A stretch of 64,000 nt of DNA. Origin: Enterococcus sp. BWB1-3. GTDB lineage: Bacteria; Bacillota; Bacilli; Lactobacillales; Enterococcaceae. The stretch is taken from assembly GCF_016745275.1 (NCBI RefSeq), contig NZ_JADOEP010000016.1, positions 1 through 64,000 on the forward strand, given 5' to 3'. This document shows, piece after piece, positions 17,625 to 26,838 of the stretch. The stretch's first letter is position 1; each line of letters begins with the position of its first letter. A program made the translations under genes and the position numbers. The notes below the pieces were generated by a model. It was given only the letters and a program-made list of their open reading frames with translations. It did no database searches and was not told the origin of the DNA.

Positions 17625-18551
17625 TTATAATCGTTGAATATCTATTTGCCGACTTAGTTCTTCTACATCTGAAAAATCTGTTAGTCCTTTGCGAAAAGCA
17701 GTAGAGCTTGCCGCAGCCAAACTGTACTTCAAATTATCTTCCGATTGTTTCCCCTGCAATTGATTGCCAACAAAACTGCCCAGCAAAGTATCCCCGGCAC
17801 AAGCTGTATTTACAACCTCTCCTTTTGGAGCATTTCCATATAGTACACTATCAGCTGTAATGTACAAGCCGCCTTCTCCTCCCAGCGAAACCAGCACATG
17901 CTCAGCACCCTGTCTGACTAACTCCTGTCCGTACACAATACATTCCTGAACAGAAAGTGCCTCTTTACCAAACCATTCTGCCAGCTCATCCTCATTCGGC
18001 TTCAACAAAAATGGTTTGTATTTCAAACAATCCAGCACTTCCTTGTAGCTTGTGTCAAGAATCAAATGAACTTGATTCCGTTCAGCAATTTCACTGATTT
18101 GTTCAAAAATCTGCGGTGTCACTCCTTGAGGCAAGCTGCCGGAAATACATAAATAACTGCCCTCGGGGATATCGCTGATTTGTTGCAGTAATTGGCTGAT
18201 TTGGTCCTGAGAAATAACCGGACCTTTATTCACCAGTTTATACTCGCTTTTCGGGTGATTTACTTGAGTAAATACGTTGATACGTGTCATTCCATTTACA
18301 TGAATAAAGTCTGTCTGAATCTTTTTATCCACTAAAAATTCGTCAATATAACTGCCGGTAAAGCCTCCGCTAAATCCAAGTGCTGTACTCGTTACTCCTA
18401 ACTGTTTCAAAATCAAAGAAACATTTACGCCCTTACCATTTGCCTGTATGTCATCATCAATACTGCGATTTACAGTATTCGGCTTTAATTCATCTGTTTC
18501 AATAAAAAGATCAATTGCAAGATTCATCGTGCAGGTGTAAATTGCTGCCAT
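17625..18551 (-). CDS. Ketohexose-phosphate kinase (LacC/FruK, PfkB family)
   Basis: 308 aa, first gene of the operon. PfkB motifs: the N-terminal YTCTMNLAIDLFIETDEL, NGKGVNVSLILKQLG, GSLPQGVTP, LLKPNEDELAEWFG, and the catalytic region TACAGDTLLGSFVGNQL (usual GAGD reads CAGD, still with the catalytic Asp). It adds the second phosphate to the sugar 1-phosphate or 6-phosphate, yielding the bisphosphate cut by LacD. Whether it prefers fructose 1-phosphate or tagatose phosphate cannot be read from sequence. Confidence 0.88.
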   Translation of the reverse strand: MAAIYTCTMNLAIDLFIETDELKPNTVNRSIDDDIQANGKGVNVSLILKQLGVTSTALGFSGGFTGSYIDEFLVDKKIQTDFIHVNGMTRINVFTQVNHPKSEYKLVNKGPVISQDQISQLLQQISDIPEGSYLCISGSLPQGVTPQIFEQISEIAERNQVHLILDTSYKEVLDCLKYKPFLLKPNEDELAEWFGKEALSVQECIVYGQELVRQGAEHVLVSLGGEGGLYITADSVLYGNAPKGEVVNTACAGDTLLGSFVGNQLQGKQSEDNLKYSLAAASSTAFRKGLTDFSDVEELSRQIDIQRL

Positions 18552-18604
18552 TCCATCACCTACCTCCTATTCTTTTTCTGTCTTTATTATGCAACAGAAA
18601 TTCC

Positions 18605-18649
18605 TGTAAATGTTTTCTAAAGAAAGACCTGACGGTGAAAACTTTTACA
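18605..18649. promoter_or_regulatory. Inverted repeat, candidate operator of the ketose operon
   Basis: TGTAAATGTTTTC (18605-18617) and GAAAACTTTTACA (18637-18649) form an inverted repeat (12 of 13 positions) centred about 76 nt upstream of the kinase gene, between it and the divergent RpiR gene. It is a good candidate for RpiR binding. The arms are also loosely cre-like. Confidence 0.45.
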
Positions 18650-18819
18650 AAATAAAAAAAGAAGGTACAATACCTGTGTAAAGAAACCAGCTGCTCCTTG
18701 ATTTACGATGCATAAAGATCTGAATAGCGAACAAAAGAAAATAAATACTCACCGCAGATATAAAATGACCTGCAGCAAAGTTGTCCTAAATTTATTTTTA
18801 TTTAAAGGAGCTGAATCCC

Positions 18820-19578
18820 ATGAGCAGTCAGTTAAGTGAAGCAGAGAAATATCTCTGGCAGTTTATTCAGGAAAATATTGAAGAAATCCCGCACTATTCC
18901 ATTGTTAAATTGAGCGAAGAAGCGAATGTTTCAACTGCAACAATTGTCAGAACCATGAAGAAAAAAGGCTATGAAGGGTTTACCTCTTTCAAACATTCTC
19001 TAAAGGATCAAACCAATACAACCATCAACTTTTCCGTAGTTGAAAAGGTTGACAATGAAATCAAAAAAGCAATTTTGAAAAATGAACAAGAGGTGATTCG
19101 CTCCATTAATATGATTGACAGCGGTGTTATCGAGGATGCTGTACAGAAGATATATTCAGCCAAACGCATTGTGATTTTTGCCAGAGGCTTTTCTGAATTG
19201 ATTGCAGAAGAGATGATGGTGAAGTTTCAATTGGCTGGAAAATACTCACAAATGCACACAGATCCAAACATCATAAAAAGCATCAGCAAAACTCTGACTC
19301 ACGATGATTTTGCCATTTTTGTTTCACTAAACGGCGAAACCGCTGAGCTGGTGGTTGCTGCTCAAAACTGCTATGACAAAGAAATCAGTACTCTGACCAT
19401 TTCCGCCAACCGTACCAGCACACTGGTTGATCTTTCGGAGCTCGCATTCATCGGCTTTAAATCAGAGGGTTCTTACTTTCCTGATTATGAAGTTCGTTCC
19501 CGGCTGCCTTTGTCTGTCATTGCCCGAATTTTACTGGATGCCTATGCCATTCGCAGTCATAATCGGTCAATGGATTAA
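18820..19578 (+). CDS. MurR/RpiR family transcriptional regulator
   Basis: 252 aa. The N-terminal RpiR-type helix-turn-helix (LSEAEKYLWQFIQENIEEIPHYSIVKLSEEANVSTATIVRTMKKKGYEGFTSFKHSL) is followed by a SIS sugar-phosphate-binding domain (IVIFARGFSELIAEEMMVKFQLAGK, and FVSLNGETAELVVAAQNC). It is divergent from the kinase-PTS-LacD operon, so it likely senses a sugar phosphate of that pathway and controls it. Start ATG has AAGGAG 8 nt upstream. Confidence 0.88.
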   Translation: MSSQLSEAEKYLWQFIQENIEEIPHYSIVKLSEEANVSTATIVRTMKKKGYEGFTSFKHSLKDQTNTTINFSVVEKVDNEIKKAILKNEQEVIRSINMIDSGVIEDAVQKIYSAKRIVIFARGFSELIAEEMMVKFQLAGKYSQMHTDPNIIKSISKTLTHDDFAIFVSLNGETAELVVAAQNCYDKEISTLTISANRTSTLVDLSELAFIGFKSEGSYFPDYEVRSRLPLSVIARILLDAYAIRSHNRSMD

Positions 19579-19594
19579 ATAGAAAAGCAAATTA

Positions 19595-19646
19595 GACTAC
19601 GCAGCAGCACCTCCTGGCTTAGAGGTGTTCTGCCTAGTCCTTTTTT
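19595..19646 (+). terminator. Intrinsic terminator of the RpiR gene
   Basis: GACTACGCAGCAGCACCTC pairs with GAGGTGTTCTGCcTAGTC, followed by a run of T. Confidence 0.8.
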
Positions 19647-19715
19647 ATGCTTCCTAACTGCATCTTTTCTTTCGATCAAATGAGTAGAGAGAATTCCATG
19701 AATACGCAGACACGC

Positions 19716-19830
19716 TCACTTATACTGTTCCCAATTTATTCTTTGTCCTAACAACCAGCTAATAATTTCCAATGAGCTTCCAGCAGCTAAATCAGCCAGT
19801 AACAGCCTCTTATTCTCATCTTCTTCGATC
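19716..19830 (-). pseudogene. C-terminal remnant of a TetR-type regulator
   Basis: The minus strand keeps an open frame without a start that encodes LLADLAAGSSLEIISWLLGQ and ends ...NWEQYK-stop, resembling the end of TetR_C_8 ligand domains (AGxLxxxISWWL). The DNA-binding part is gone. It sits beside another regulator fragment, so this 500-bp stretch is a graveyard of regulatory genes. Confidence 0.4.
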
Positions 19831-19870
19831 TTTTATATGATAAAGAAAATGGAGAATGAGGTAATCCATT

Positions 19871-20169
19871 GAAAATATGGATGAGACCGGACAGATTGAT
19901 GAAGGTCACATTGAGATGGAGATCAGATTTTCCCTTGATCGGCTGATTCCTGAACACAGATAAATTTCTTCCTATATTCTTCCTTCCTATAAAGCTCTAT
20001 CTACACTTTACGAAGGAACCTACGATGGACTGACAACACCCTTTTTGAAAATATTTGAAGAAAATAGACAGTTTGGCAGGAAATTCTTGAGCTGTAGTTA
20101 TGAATATATCTCAGTGATGAAGAAATTAACTTATCAAGACAGGAAACCATCATTGAAATACCTTACTGA
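19871..20169 (+). pseudogene. Remnant of a GyrI-like effector-binding domain
   Basis: Fragments in order: IEMEIRFSLDRLIPEHR, a stop, then ISSYILPSYKALSTLYEGTYDGL, and after a frameshift near 20115 EEINLSRQETIIEIPY and a stop. This is the pattern of the GyrI-like/MerR C-terminal effector domain (…PIPE…, LYxGPYxxL, …LTEIQIP). A stop and a frameshift mark it as dead. The DNA-binding N-terminus is not visible. Confidence 0.5.
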
Positions 20170-20182
20170 TAGCAAAAAGAGC

Positions 20183-20219
20183 CGATGAGTGAACATCTGT
20201 GTAACTTGATTCACTCATC
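20183..20219 (-). terminator. Intrinsic terminator of the GNAT gene
   Basis: GATGAGTGAA pairs with TTCACTCATC; on the minus strand it is followed by GGCTCTTTTTG. Confidence 0.65.
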
Positions 20220-20316
20220 AACTCTTTCCTATTTATATTTTCGATTTATAGAAGAGCTCGTAGTTCTTCTCTTCCCAACAGGCTTGATTGTCTCACTCAT
20301 TATTCGAATTTTCTGT

Positions 20317-20748
20317 CTATTTTTGCCATTTCATATGATATTCCCATTCACCTGTAGCTTTATCCACTTCCTCAGAAGCTACAAAGAAATTTTCACGTTT
20401 ATAAAATGCAACAGCCTTTGTATTTTTGGAATAGACTGCTAATTCCAGTTGCTGGTACTCGCGCTTGATTTCTTCCAGCAGCGATTTGCCGATTCCCTGC
20501 CCTCGATAGTCGGGGCATACAAAAATACCAGCAATATAGTCACCCTGCAGCCCTGCAAATGCAACAATCTGATCTTGTATTCTATAAACATAGATTCCTG
20601 CTTCTTCCAGTTGCGACTTTACCATTTCCAAATTAGACTGCCAGTAAGCTTCTGGAATAAAAGGATGCGCTTCCAAGTTTACTGATAACCATATAGCTGA
20701 CAGCTCTTTCAATTCCTCTTTCGAAGGCTTGACCAATTCCTCAATCAT
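20317..20748 (-). CDS. GNAT family N-acetyltransferase
   Basis: 143 aa, a single GNAT domain. The acetyl-CoA pyrophosphate loop is CPDYRGQGIGKSLLEEI (near residues 79-95), preceded by the strand YIAGIFV and followed by LELAVYSKNTKAVAFYKRENF. The order and AFYKRENF motif resemble YjaB-type acetyltransferases. Monocistronic, with GGAG before the ATG. The acceptor substrate is unknown. Confidence 0.85.
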   Translation of the reverse strand: MIEELVKPSKEELKELSAIWLSVNLEAHPFIPEAYWQSNLEMVKSQLEEAGIYVYRIQDQIVAFAGLQGDYIAGIFVCPDYRGQGIGKSLLEEIKREYQQLELAVYSKNTKAVAFYKRENFFVASEEVDKATGEWEYHMKWQK

Positions 20749-21156
20749 ATGTGTACTCCTTATTCATTTTTTATTCGTATCCCGCCGATTGTCTCAGGCT
20801 TGAACATAACAAACCTGCTGCTTCACACCATCTCTTATTGCCTTATTTCACCTATTTTAACAAAGTTTATGGAATAACAACAGTTTCACTTTGTTTTGTG
20901 CTGATTTAATCATGCTGTACGAATTTAAAGAGGTAGTAATAAAAGAAAATTGAAAAAACAGGCAAAGCCTATATAAAATTACTTACATAGCGCTGTCCCT
21001 ACGATTCTAACGATTCTCAAGACAAAATATTACACCATATCCGTTTTTCTGCATCTACAGTTCCTGCACAGCTCCAATCCTCGAAATACACATTTATTCG
21101 GTTTTTAGGGGATATGACATAATTTGGTCTCCCTCTTTTGCTGCTCAGCGATTCTC

Positions 21157-21510
21157 TCATTTTATTTCTATCGTATCACCGATTGCAAGCTTCGGAAAAT
21201 TCCCCGGGCTGACAATAATGGCCCCCGGTAATACTTCATTAACGCCTTCTCTAAAGTAGATAGACACATGTCCCAATTCATTAAAATTGTCATTAGCTGC
21301 CGATCCTACCTCAATGATTTCGTATTGCTGTGTGCCAAAGCGCACTTTCTTACCTATTTCAAGAACATTTTTTTCTTCTTCAGAAGCTTCATGGATGATA
21401 CAAATAGAGCGTAATTCTGAAGTGGCTTGTGGTCCAAACAAGATCACCAGTTGTTCTTCTTCAAACGCGGAAACCAGCTCCCCTATTTCAGTTATTGTTG
21501 TCTTATACAT
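21157..21510 (-). CDS. PTS glucitol/sorbitol EIIA component, orphan
   Basis: 117 aa covering one EIIA-Gut domain: YKTTITEIGELVSAF, VILFGPQATSELRSICIIHE, FGTQQYEIIEVGSAANDNFNELGHVSIYF and PGAIIVSPGNFPKLAIGDTIEI are characteristic. In complete systems it phosphorylates the EIIB of the glucitol transporter. Here no glucitol EIIB, EIIC or dehydrogenase gene is near, so it may serve a distant permease or have a regulatory role. Start ATG follows AGGGAAA. Confidence 0.85.
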   Translation of the reverse strand: MYKTTITEIGELVSAFEEEQLVILFGPQATSELRSICIIHEASEEEKNVLEIGKKVRFGTQQYEIIEVGSAANDNFNELGHVSIYFREGVNEVLPGAIIVSPGNFPKLAIGDTIEIK

Positions 21511-21823
21511 AATTTTCCCTCCCGATTCTCAACATTTCAGTTTAGTCTGCACTAAGCATTTAATCTATTATAACAAAAATAAACGCCATTAAGAATTCGC
21601 TTACAAAAACTTCAAGAAACTTTTTATCTGTTCAACAACTCTAACTATAGCATTCTAAAAAAGTGATGAATCACACATTTCGTCTGATTCTGTTGTCAGA
21701 AAACTAGACTACATTAAAAAAAGGAAAAAAACTAATTTATTTTCAAAAAAAGGATAGACTTTTTCAGAAAAATGAGTATCATAGTCTAAAGTAAAAACTA
21801 TTGATCTGAAAAGAAGGAGAACC

Positions 21824-23248
21824 ATGAGAGAATTAACAGAAGACAAACCACTAAAACTGATTTTTCTATTTACTATCCCATTACTGATAGGAAATATTTT
21901 CCAGCAGTTTTATAGTATGGCAGATATGATTATTGTTGGTCAGACACTTGGAAAAAATGCATTAGCCGCAGTTGGTGCTACAGGCAGTATTATCTTTTTA
22001 ATTATCGGTTTCGCTCAAGGACTCACTTCCGGTCTATCCATTATTACTGCTCAGCGTTTCGGAGCCAGAGATTATCGGGGAGTTAAAAAAAGCTTTGCTG
22101 CAAGTATTTTCATCAGTTTTGTTGTAACCGTTATTTTAACCATTATAAGTTTGCTCTTTATTCGACCTTTATTGTTGGTAATGCAGACGCCAGCAGAAAT
22201 TATGGCTGATGCTCAAACTTTTATTTCAATTATTTTAATTGGGATTTTTTCTGCAATGGCATTTAATTTATTATCCAATGTCATTCGAGCATTAGGTGAC
22301 AGCCGTACACCTCTAATCTTTCTTGTTGTTGCCAGTGTTGTCAATGTTGTTCTTGATCTGGTTCTCATCATCAATTTTAACATGGGTGTTGCGGGAGCCG
22401 GGGTGGCAACAGTAATCGCACAGATGGTTGCCAGCCTTCTCTGCCTGATTTATATCCAAAAAAGAATACCTAATCTTCAAGTACGCAAAAAAGATTTTTC
22501 TTTCGAAAAAAAAGAGATTCGCGAGCATTTAAATGCAGCGTTGCCCATGGCCTTTCAAACATCCATTATTGCGATCGGCGCGATTGTTCTGCAGGGTGCC
22601 ATAAATAGTCTGGGAACAGATGTCGTGGCTGCTCAGGCAGCAGCCGGAAAAATTGATCAGTTTGCTATTCAGCCGATGATGTCATTTGGTATTACAATGG
22701 CTACCTTCACTGCTCAAAATTATGGAGCAAAAAAATATGGACGTATTTTAGAGGGCGCTAAAAGTGCGTTGCTGCTCAGTTTGGGGTTCAGTCTTGCCGC
22801 AGGAGCAATCGTTATTCTGTTTGGCAGACAGCTGGTGACTCTATTCGTAAGCGCCGGCGAGACAGAGGTGATCCGCCTGTCTCAAATTTACTTTAACATT
22901 AACGGAAGTCTTTACTGGGTACTGGCTATCCTGTTGATTGTACGTTATACATTACAGGGCCTCGGGAAATCAGTAATTCCAACAATTGCCGGGATTATGG
23001 AACTGGTCATGCGCTCATTCGCCGCAATTGTATTAACTGCTTCCTTCGGCTTCATAGGTGCTGTTTCAGCTGCGCCGCTGGCTTGGATCGGTTCAACTGT
23101 AGTTTTGATCTATTCCTTTACCGGCGCAGTCAAAAAGCTAAAACATTTGGAAACACACGAAGAACAGAGGACTCTTTCTCTTGAAAACAGATACATTGAG
23201 GTGGGGACAAACACTCATGAAGGCTGTCATCCTCACCAAACAGAATGA
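21824..23248 (+). CDS. MATE family multidrug/Na+ efflux transporter
   Basis: 474 aa with about twelve membrane helices in two similar halves. Motifs fit MatE: PLLIGNIFQQFYSMADMIIVGQTLG in helix 1, GFAQGLTSGLSIITAQRFGA, and RALGDSRTP; the second half has PMAFQTSIIAIGAIVLQ and AQNYGAKKYGRILEGAK. It exports cationic compounds using an ion gradient. Start ATG with AAGGAG 4-5 nt upstream. Single gene ending at a strong terminator. Substrate not predictable. Confidence 0.9.
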   Translation: MRELTEDKPLKLIFLFTIPLLIGNIFQQFYSMADMIIVGQTLGKNALAAVGATGSIIFLIIGFAQGLTSGLSIITAQRFGARDYRGVKKSFAASIFISFVVTVILTIISLLFIRPLLLVMQTPAEIMADAQTFISIILIGIFSAMAFNLLSNVIRALGDSRTPLIFLVVASVVNVVLDLVLIINFNMGVAGAGVATVIAQMVASLLCLIYIQKRIPNLQVRKKDFSFEKKEIREHLNAALPMAFQTSIIAIGAIVLQGAINSLGTDVVAAQAAAGKIDQFAIQPMMSFGITMATFTAQNYGAKKYGRILEGAKSALLLSLGFSLAAGAIVILFGRQLVTLFVSAGETEVIRLSQIYFNINGSLYWVLAILLIVRYTLQGLGKSVIPTIAGIMELVMRSFAAIVLTASFGFIGAVSAAPLAWIGSTVVLIYSFTGAVKKLKHLETHEEQRTLSLENRYIEVGTNTHEGCHPHQTE

Positions 23249-23256
23249 AAATAAAA

Positions 23257-23296
23257 GAGTATCAGCCGCAATTGCATAACGGCCGATACTTTTTTA
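23257..23296 (+). terminator. Intrinsic terminator of the MATE gene
   Basis: AGTATCaGCCG pairs with CGGCcGATACT followed by TTTTTT. Confidence 0.8.
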
Positions 23297-23300
23297 CGTA

Positions 23301-23343
23301 AAAACCCCGCTCTTCTTTTCCTGTTTGTAAGAAGAGCGGGGTT
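23301..23343 (-). terminator. Intrinsic terminator of the MacB-like ABC gene
   Basis: Fifteen-base perfect stem AACCCCGCTCTTCTT/AAGAAGAGCGGGGTT; on the minus strand TTTTT follows. Confidence 0.85.
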
Positions 23344-23350
23344 CACTTTA

Positions 23351-25699
23351 TTATTCAGTTCTTAATGCTTCTACCGGATCTTTCTTTGCCGCCCATTTCG
23401 CAGGCAGTGCGCCGCCCAATAGCGTCAGTACAACACTGATCGTAATCAGAGCCAATGCGTGAATCGGATTCAACTGTGCTACATTGCTTAAGCCGGTCAT
23501 ATCTTTCAAAATGATATTTGTTGGAAGCGTCAACAGGTAGGCAATCCCAATTCCCAGAAGTCCTGAACACATACCAATAATCAGCGTTTCAGCATTAAAC
23601 ACGCGAGTGATATCCTTCTTACGGGCACCCAATGCACGCAAAACACCAATTTCTTTTGTTCTTTCCAACACAGAAATATATGTGATAATTCCTACCATAA
23701 TTAGAGAAACCACTAGTGAAATTGATGCAAAAGCAACCAGAACAATGGTAATACCGTCCATAATCCCACCTGTCATATCTGTCATAGTTTGAGCTAGATC
23801 AGTATAAACAATTTTATCAGCTGTTTCTTTTCCATCGTTGTATTCATCTAAATACGTAACAATCTTCTCCTTCGATTCAAAGCTTGTCGGATAGATAAAA
23901 ATCATTTGAGGCATACTGTCTCCGCCAATATAAGAAAGAACAGATTGTTTTGTAGTATCATCCAGTTTTTCCATCGTCATCACATTCACATCAGAATCTT
24001 TTTGTGCTTTGACAATGTCAGAACCCTGTTCCAGATCAATAATTTCCTCTACCAGCTTGTCACTGTATGCAATCCCGCTGCTTAGAGTAGCCACTTGAGT
24101 GTCTTCCTTTTGACGAATAATTCCGCTGATTTTCAATGTTCTCGCTGCTTTGCCGATCATTTCATCGTAGTCATTATTAGGAACAAAATTCCCAAATTCT
24201 GTTTCTGAATAGTAATCATCATTGCCAATTATTTTTAATTCTGTTCCGACAATTTCATCAAAGTCTATACCATCTTTGTCAGCAATATCAAAACCAAGAT
24301 TTTTCAAAATGCTTTGATCGACACGATTCTTATTATCGATTACCAGTACAAGTTCGTCTGTACTTTCAGGATAACTTCCAGATAAAACATCATAATTCTT
24401 TTTCAAGTATTCATTGATTGACCCGCTTGTTGAAACAGGATAAGAAGACAGCCCGGCATTGCTCATACTTGAGAGCCCTCCTGCCATCGCTCCGCTGCTG
24501 CTGGAAGAATCTGCATTAAAGTTAACCAGCTGGACTTTGCCGTCAACATCTCTTAACAGGTTCATTCCGACAACTCTGGTATAGCCGATACCGCTTGCCA
24601 GATCTTTATCAATTTTATTCAAATAATCAATATAGTCCTGAGTAATATTATTCGTATGGCGAATATTTGATTCCTCTGGATTATAGAGCACTACTTCATC
24701 CGTGTCAGCATATTCTTTGCTGCGGGTCGGAGAATTGCTCCGCATCTCCTTTAACGCTTCTTCATCCATATTCATCGCTTGTTTGGATACAATGATAGGA
24801 TATTCCGACAATGCATCGTTCTGGAATAAGTCAATTTGCTTTTGGAATCCATTCGACAGACTCAAAATTAAAGCAATCCCAATAATCCCGATACTTGCAG
24901 CAAATGCTGTCAGTCCTGTCCGCCATTTTTTTGTTGCGATATTCTTGCCGGAAAGCTTCAGTGCAGTCCAGTAGCTCATACTGGTCTTTTTCAGCTGATA
25001 ATTGTGATCTTCTTCATACTCCTCATAGGGATTAGAATCATTGACCACATGCCCGTCACGGAAATTAATAATCCGATCTGCATATTCCTCAGCCAATTCC
25101 GGATTATGAGTCACCATAATAACCAGCTTATCATCCGCAATTTCTTTCACCAAATCCATAATTTGAGTACTTGTCTCTGTATCCAGAGCCCCTGTTGGTT
25201 CATCCGCCAAAATAATATCAGGATCATTGGCTAATGCTCTGGCAATTGCCACACGCTGCATCTGACCTCCGGATAACTGATTCGGTTTTTTATGCGTATG
25301 CTCTTTCAAGCCTACCTTTTCCAGAACTTCCAAGGCACGCTTTTTCTTTTCAGAAGCAGAAACCCCACTCAACGTCATCCCCATTTCCACATTATCCAAA
25401 ATACTTAAATGTGTAATCAGATTATAGCTTTGAAAAATGAAACCGACACTGTTATTACGGTAGGCATCCCACTCCCCCTGCTTAAAGTTTTTGGTAGATT
25501 TCCCATTAATGATTAAATCTCCGCTGTCATATTGATCCAGCCCGCCAATAATATTCAGTAAAGTTGTTTTACCTGATCCGCTCTGACCAAGGATGGCAAC
25601 AAATTCATTTTCACGGAAATTAATATTGACACCATTCAGCGCTACTTGGGTGAACTCACCTGTTGTATAACTCTTTTTTATATCTTTTACCTGAAGCAT
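23351..25699 (-). CDS. MacB-like ABC transporter, fused ATPase-permease
   Basis: About 782 aa. The N-terminal ATPase has Walker A GQSGSGKTTLLN (~38), signature LSGGQMQRVAIARAL (~140), Walker [14 protein letters not shown] and switch His THNPELAEEYADRI. The permease half begins with a helix near GLTAFAASIGIIGIALILSL, has a large Ser/Asp-rich extracellular domain, and three C-terminal helices of FtsX type (VLVAFASISLVVSLIMVGIITYISVLERTKEIGVLRALGARKKDI). I chose the ATG of MLQVKDIKKSY because AAGGGGAG precedes it; an upstream extension of 21 residues lacks a site. Such proteins handle peptides or lipoproteins; the divergent two-component system may control it. Confidence 0.88.
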   Translation of the reverse strand: MLQVKDIKKSYTTGEFTQVALNGVNINFRENEFVAILGQSGSGKTTLLNIIGGLDQYDSGDLIINGKSTKNFKQGEWDAYRNNSVGFIFQSYNLITHLSILDNVEMGMTLSGVSASEKKKRALEVLEKVGLKEHTHKKPNQLSGGQMQRVAIARALANDPDIILADEPTGALDTETSTQIMDLVKEIADDKLVIMVTHNPELAEEYADRIINFRDGHVVNDSNPYEEYEEDHNYQLKKTSMSYWTALKLSGKNIATKKWRTGLTAFAASIGIIGIALILSLSNGFQKQIDLFQNDALSEYPIIVSKQAMNMDEEALKEMRSNSPTRSKEYADTDEVVLYNPEESNIRHTNNITQDYIDYLNKIDKDLASGIGYTRVVGMNLLRDVDGKVQLVNFNADSSSSSGAMAGGLSSMSNAGLSSYPVSTSGSINEYLKKNYDVLSGSYPESTDELVLVIDNKNRVDQSILKNLGFDIADKDGIDFDEIVGTELKIIGNDDYYSETEFGNFVPNNDYDEMIGKAARTLKISGIIRQKEDTQVATLSSGIAYSDKLVEEIIDLEQGSDIVKAQKDSDVNVMTMEKLDDTTKQSVLSYIGGDSMPQMIFIYPTSFESKEKIVTYLDEYNDGKETADKIVYTDLAQTMTDMTGGIMDGITIVLVAFASISLVVSLIMVGIITYISVLERTKEIGVLRALGARKKDITRVFNAETLIIGMCSGLLGIGIAYLLTLPTNIILKDMTGLSNVAQLNPIHALALITISVVLTLLGGALPAKWAAKKDPVEALRTE

Positions 25700-26157
25700 C
25701 TTTTTCTCCCCTTCTTCATTTAACCAAACAGTATCATTAAAAATAAAATCAATTTGGTTCATTTAATTATTCATTGTCAGATTATCACTCGAATATGTAC
25801 TGAATATGAACGAAATGATAACAAAATACAGAAAACGATTTCAGTTATTTTTCTTATACATTTCTTAAGAATTAATCGGGATTTTTGGCAGTTATAACGT
25901 TTCTACTACACTAAACGGTTCATTAACAGGCTAGTTATCAAGAATTGTTTGTGGTCGCAATAACAGGCTGCTTCTTGATACAAACAGATAAATGAAAAGA
26001 CAGCTATCAATGCTTTCAACCGATCAACAGTTTCTGCCGGAGAGTCGCTGCGATTTAGTAAAGAGAACCTGTTTTTATAATTTTGACAACTCCATTCACA
26101 TTCTCTTCAACAGGTTTTTAGTTTATAATATAGTGAATAAAAGAATGGAGGAAAGAC
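25700..26157. promoter_or_regulatory. Divergent promoter region
   Basis: About 450 bp between the ABC gene and the two-component system. TATAAT-like sequence at about 26125-26131 (GTTTATAATATAGTG) lies before the response regulator. No convincing operator repeat was seen. Confidence 0.35.
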
Positions 26158-26838
26158 ATGATTACGGTTCTTGTTGCAGAAGATGATAAAAATATTCGAG
26201 CATTAATGGCTGCAGTATTAAAACAGGATGGCTATCAGGTGTTGGAAGCAGGAAATGGAAAAGAAGCTCTGATTCTATTGGAAGAACAGCTGATCGATCT
26301 GCTTGTTGTTGATATTATGATGCCTGAGCTGGATGGCTATCAGGTCGTTTCAGCCATTCGAAAAGAAAATACTCGGCTGCCGATCATCATGGTTACTGCA
26401 AAAGAAGCTGCAGAGGATAAAAAATATGGTTTTCTCACCGGTGTTGACGACTATCTGGTTAAGCCCATTGATTTTGATGAATTCCTGCTTAGAATTAAAG
26501 CACTTCTTCGCAGAGCCCAGATTAATTTGGAAGGCCGCCTGACAGTCGGACATACATTGCTGGATCTCAACAGTTTCTGTGTTTATCAGGGAGCAGAGTG
26601 TACAGAGCTTCCCAAAAAAGAATTTTTACTTTTGTATAAGCTGCTTTCTTTTCAAAATAAAATTTTTACACGTGATCAGCTTTTGGATGACATTTGGGGT
26701 ATCGATTCACTCACAGATGAACGGACTGTAGATGTACATATTAAACGTCTAAGAGAAAAATTTTCCGGCTCTAAAGATTTTTCCATTACGACGATTCGAG
26801 GTCTCGGATATAAAGGAGTTGCCAATGAGACAAGATAG
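26158..26838 (+). CDS. OmpR/PhoB family response regulator
   Basis: 226 aa. The receiver domain (1-115) has the acidic pocket EDD (8-10), phosphorylation Asp in LLVVDIMMPELDG (~51), Thr in IIMVTA and Lys in DYLVKPIDFDE. The C-terminal winged helix domain carries ELPKKEFLLLYKLLSFQNKIFTRDQLLDDIWG and DERTVDVHIKRLREKF. It overlaps the kinase gene by 14 nt, so the two form one operon. Divergent placement suggests the MacB-like transporter as target. Confidence 0.93.
   Translation: MITVLVAEDDKNIRALMAAVLKQDGYQVLEAGNGKEALILLEEQLIDLLVVDIMMPELDGYQVVSAIRKENTRLPIIMVTAKEAAEDKKYGFLTGVDDYLVKPIDFDEFLLRIKALLRRAQINLEGRLTVGHTLLDLNSFCVYQGAECTELPKKEFLLLYKLLSFQNKIFTRDQLLDDIWGIDSLTDERTVDVHIKRLREKFSGSKDFSITTIRGLGYKGVANETR

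Noticed and set aside
18605-18649. Catabolite-responsive element (cre)
   Set aside because: Arms resemble cre only loosely and lack the central CG; the inverted-repeat arrangement fits a dedicated operator better.
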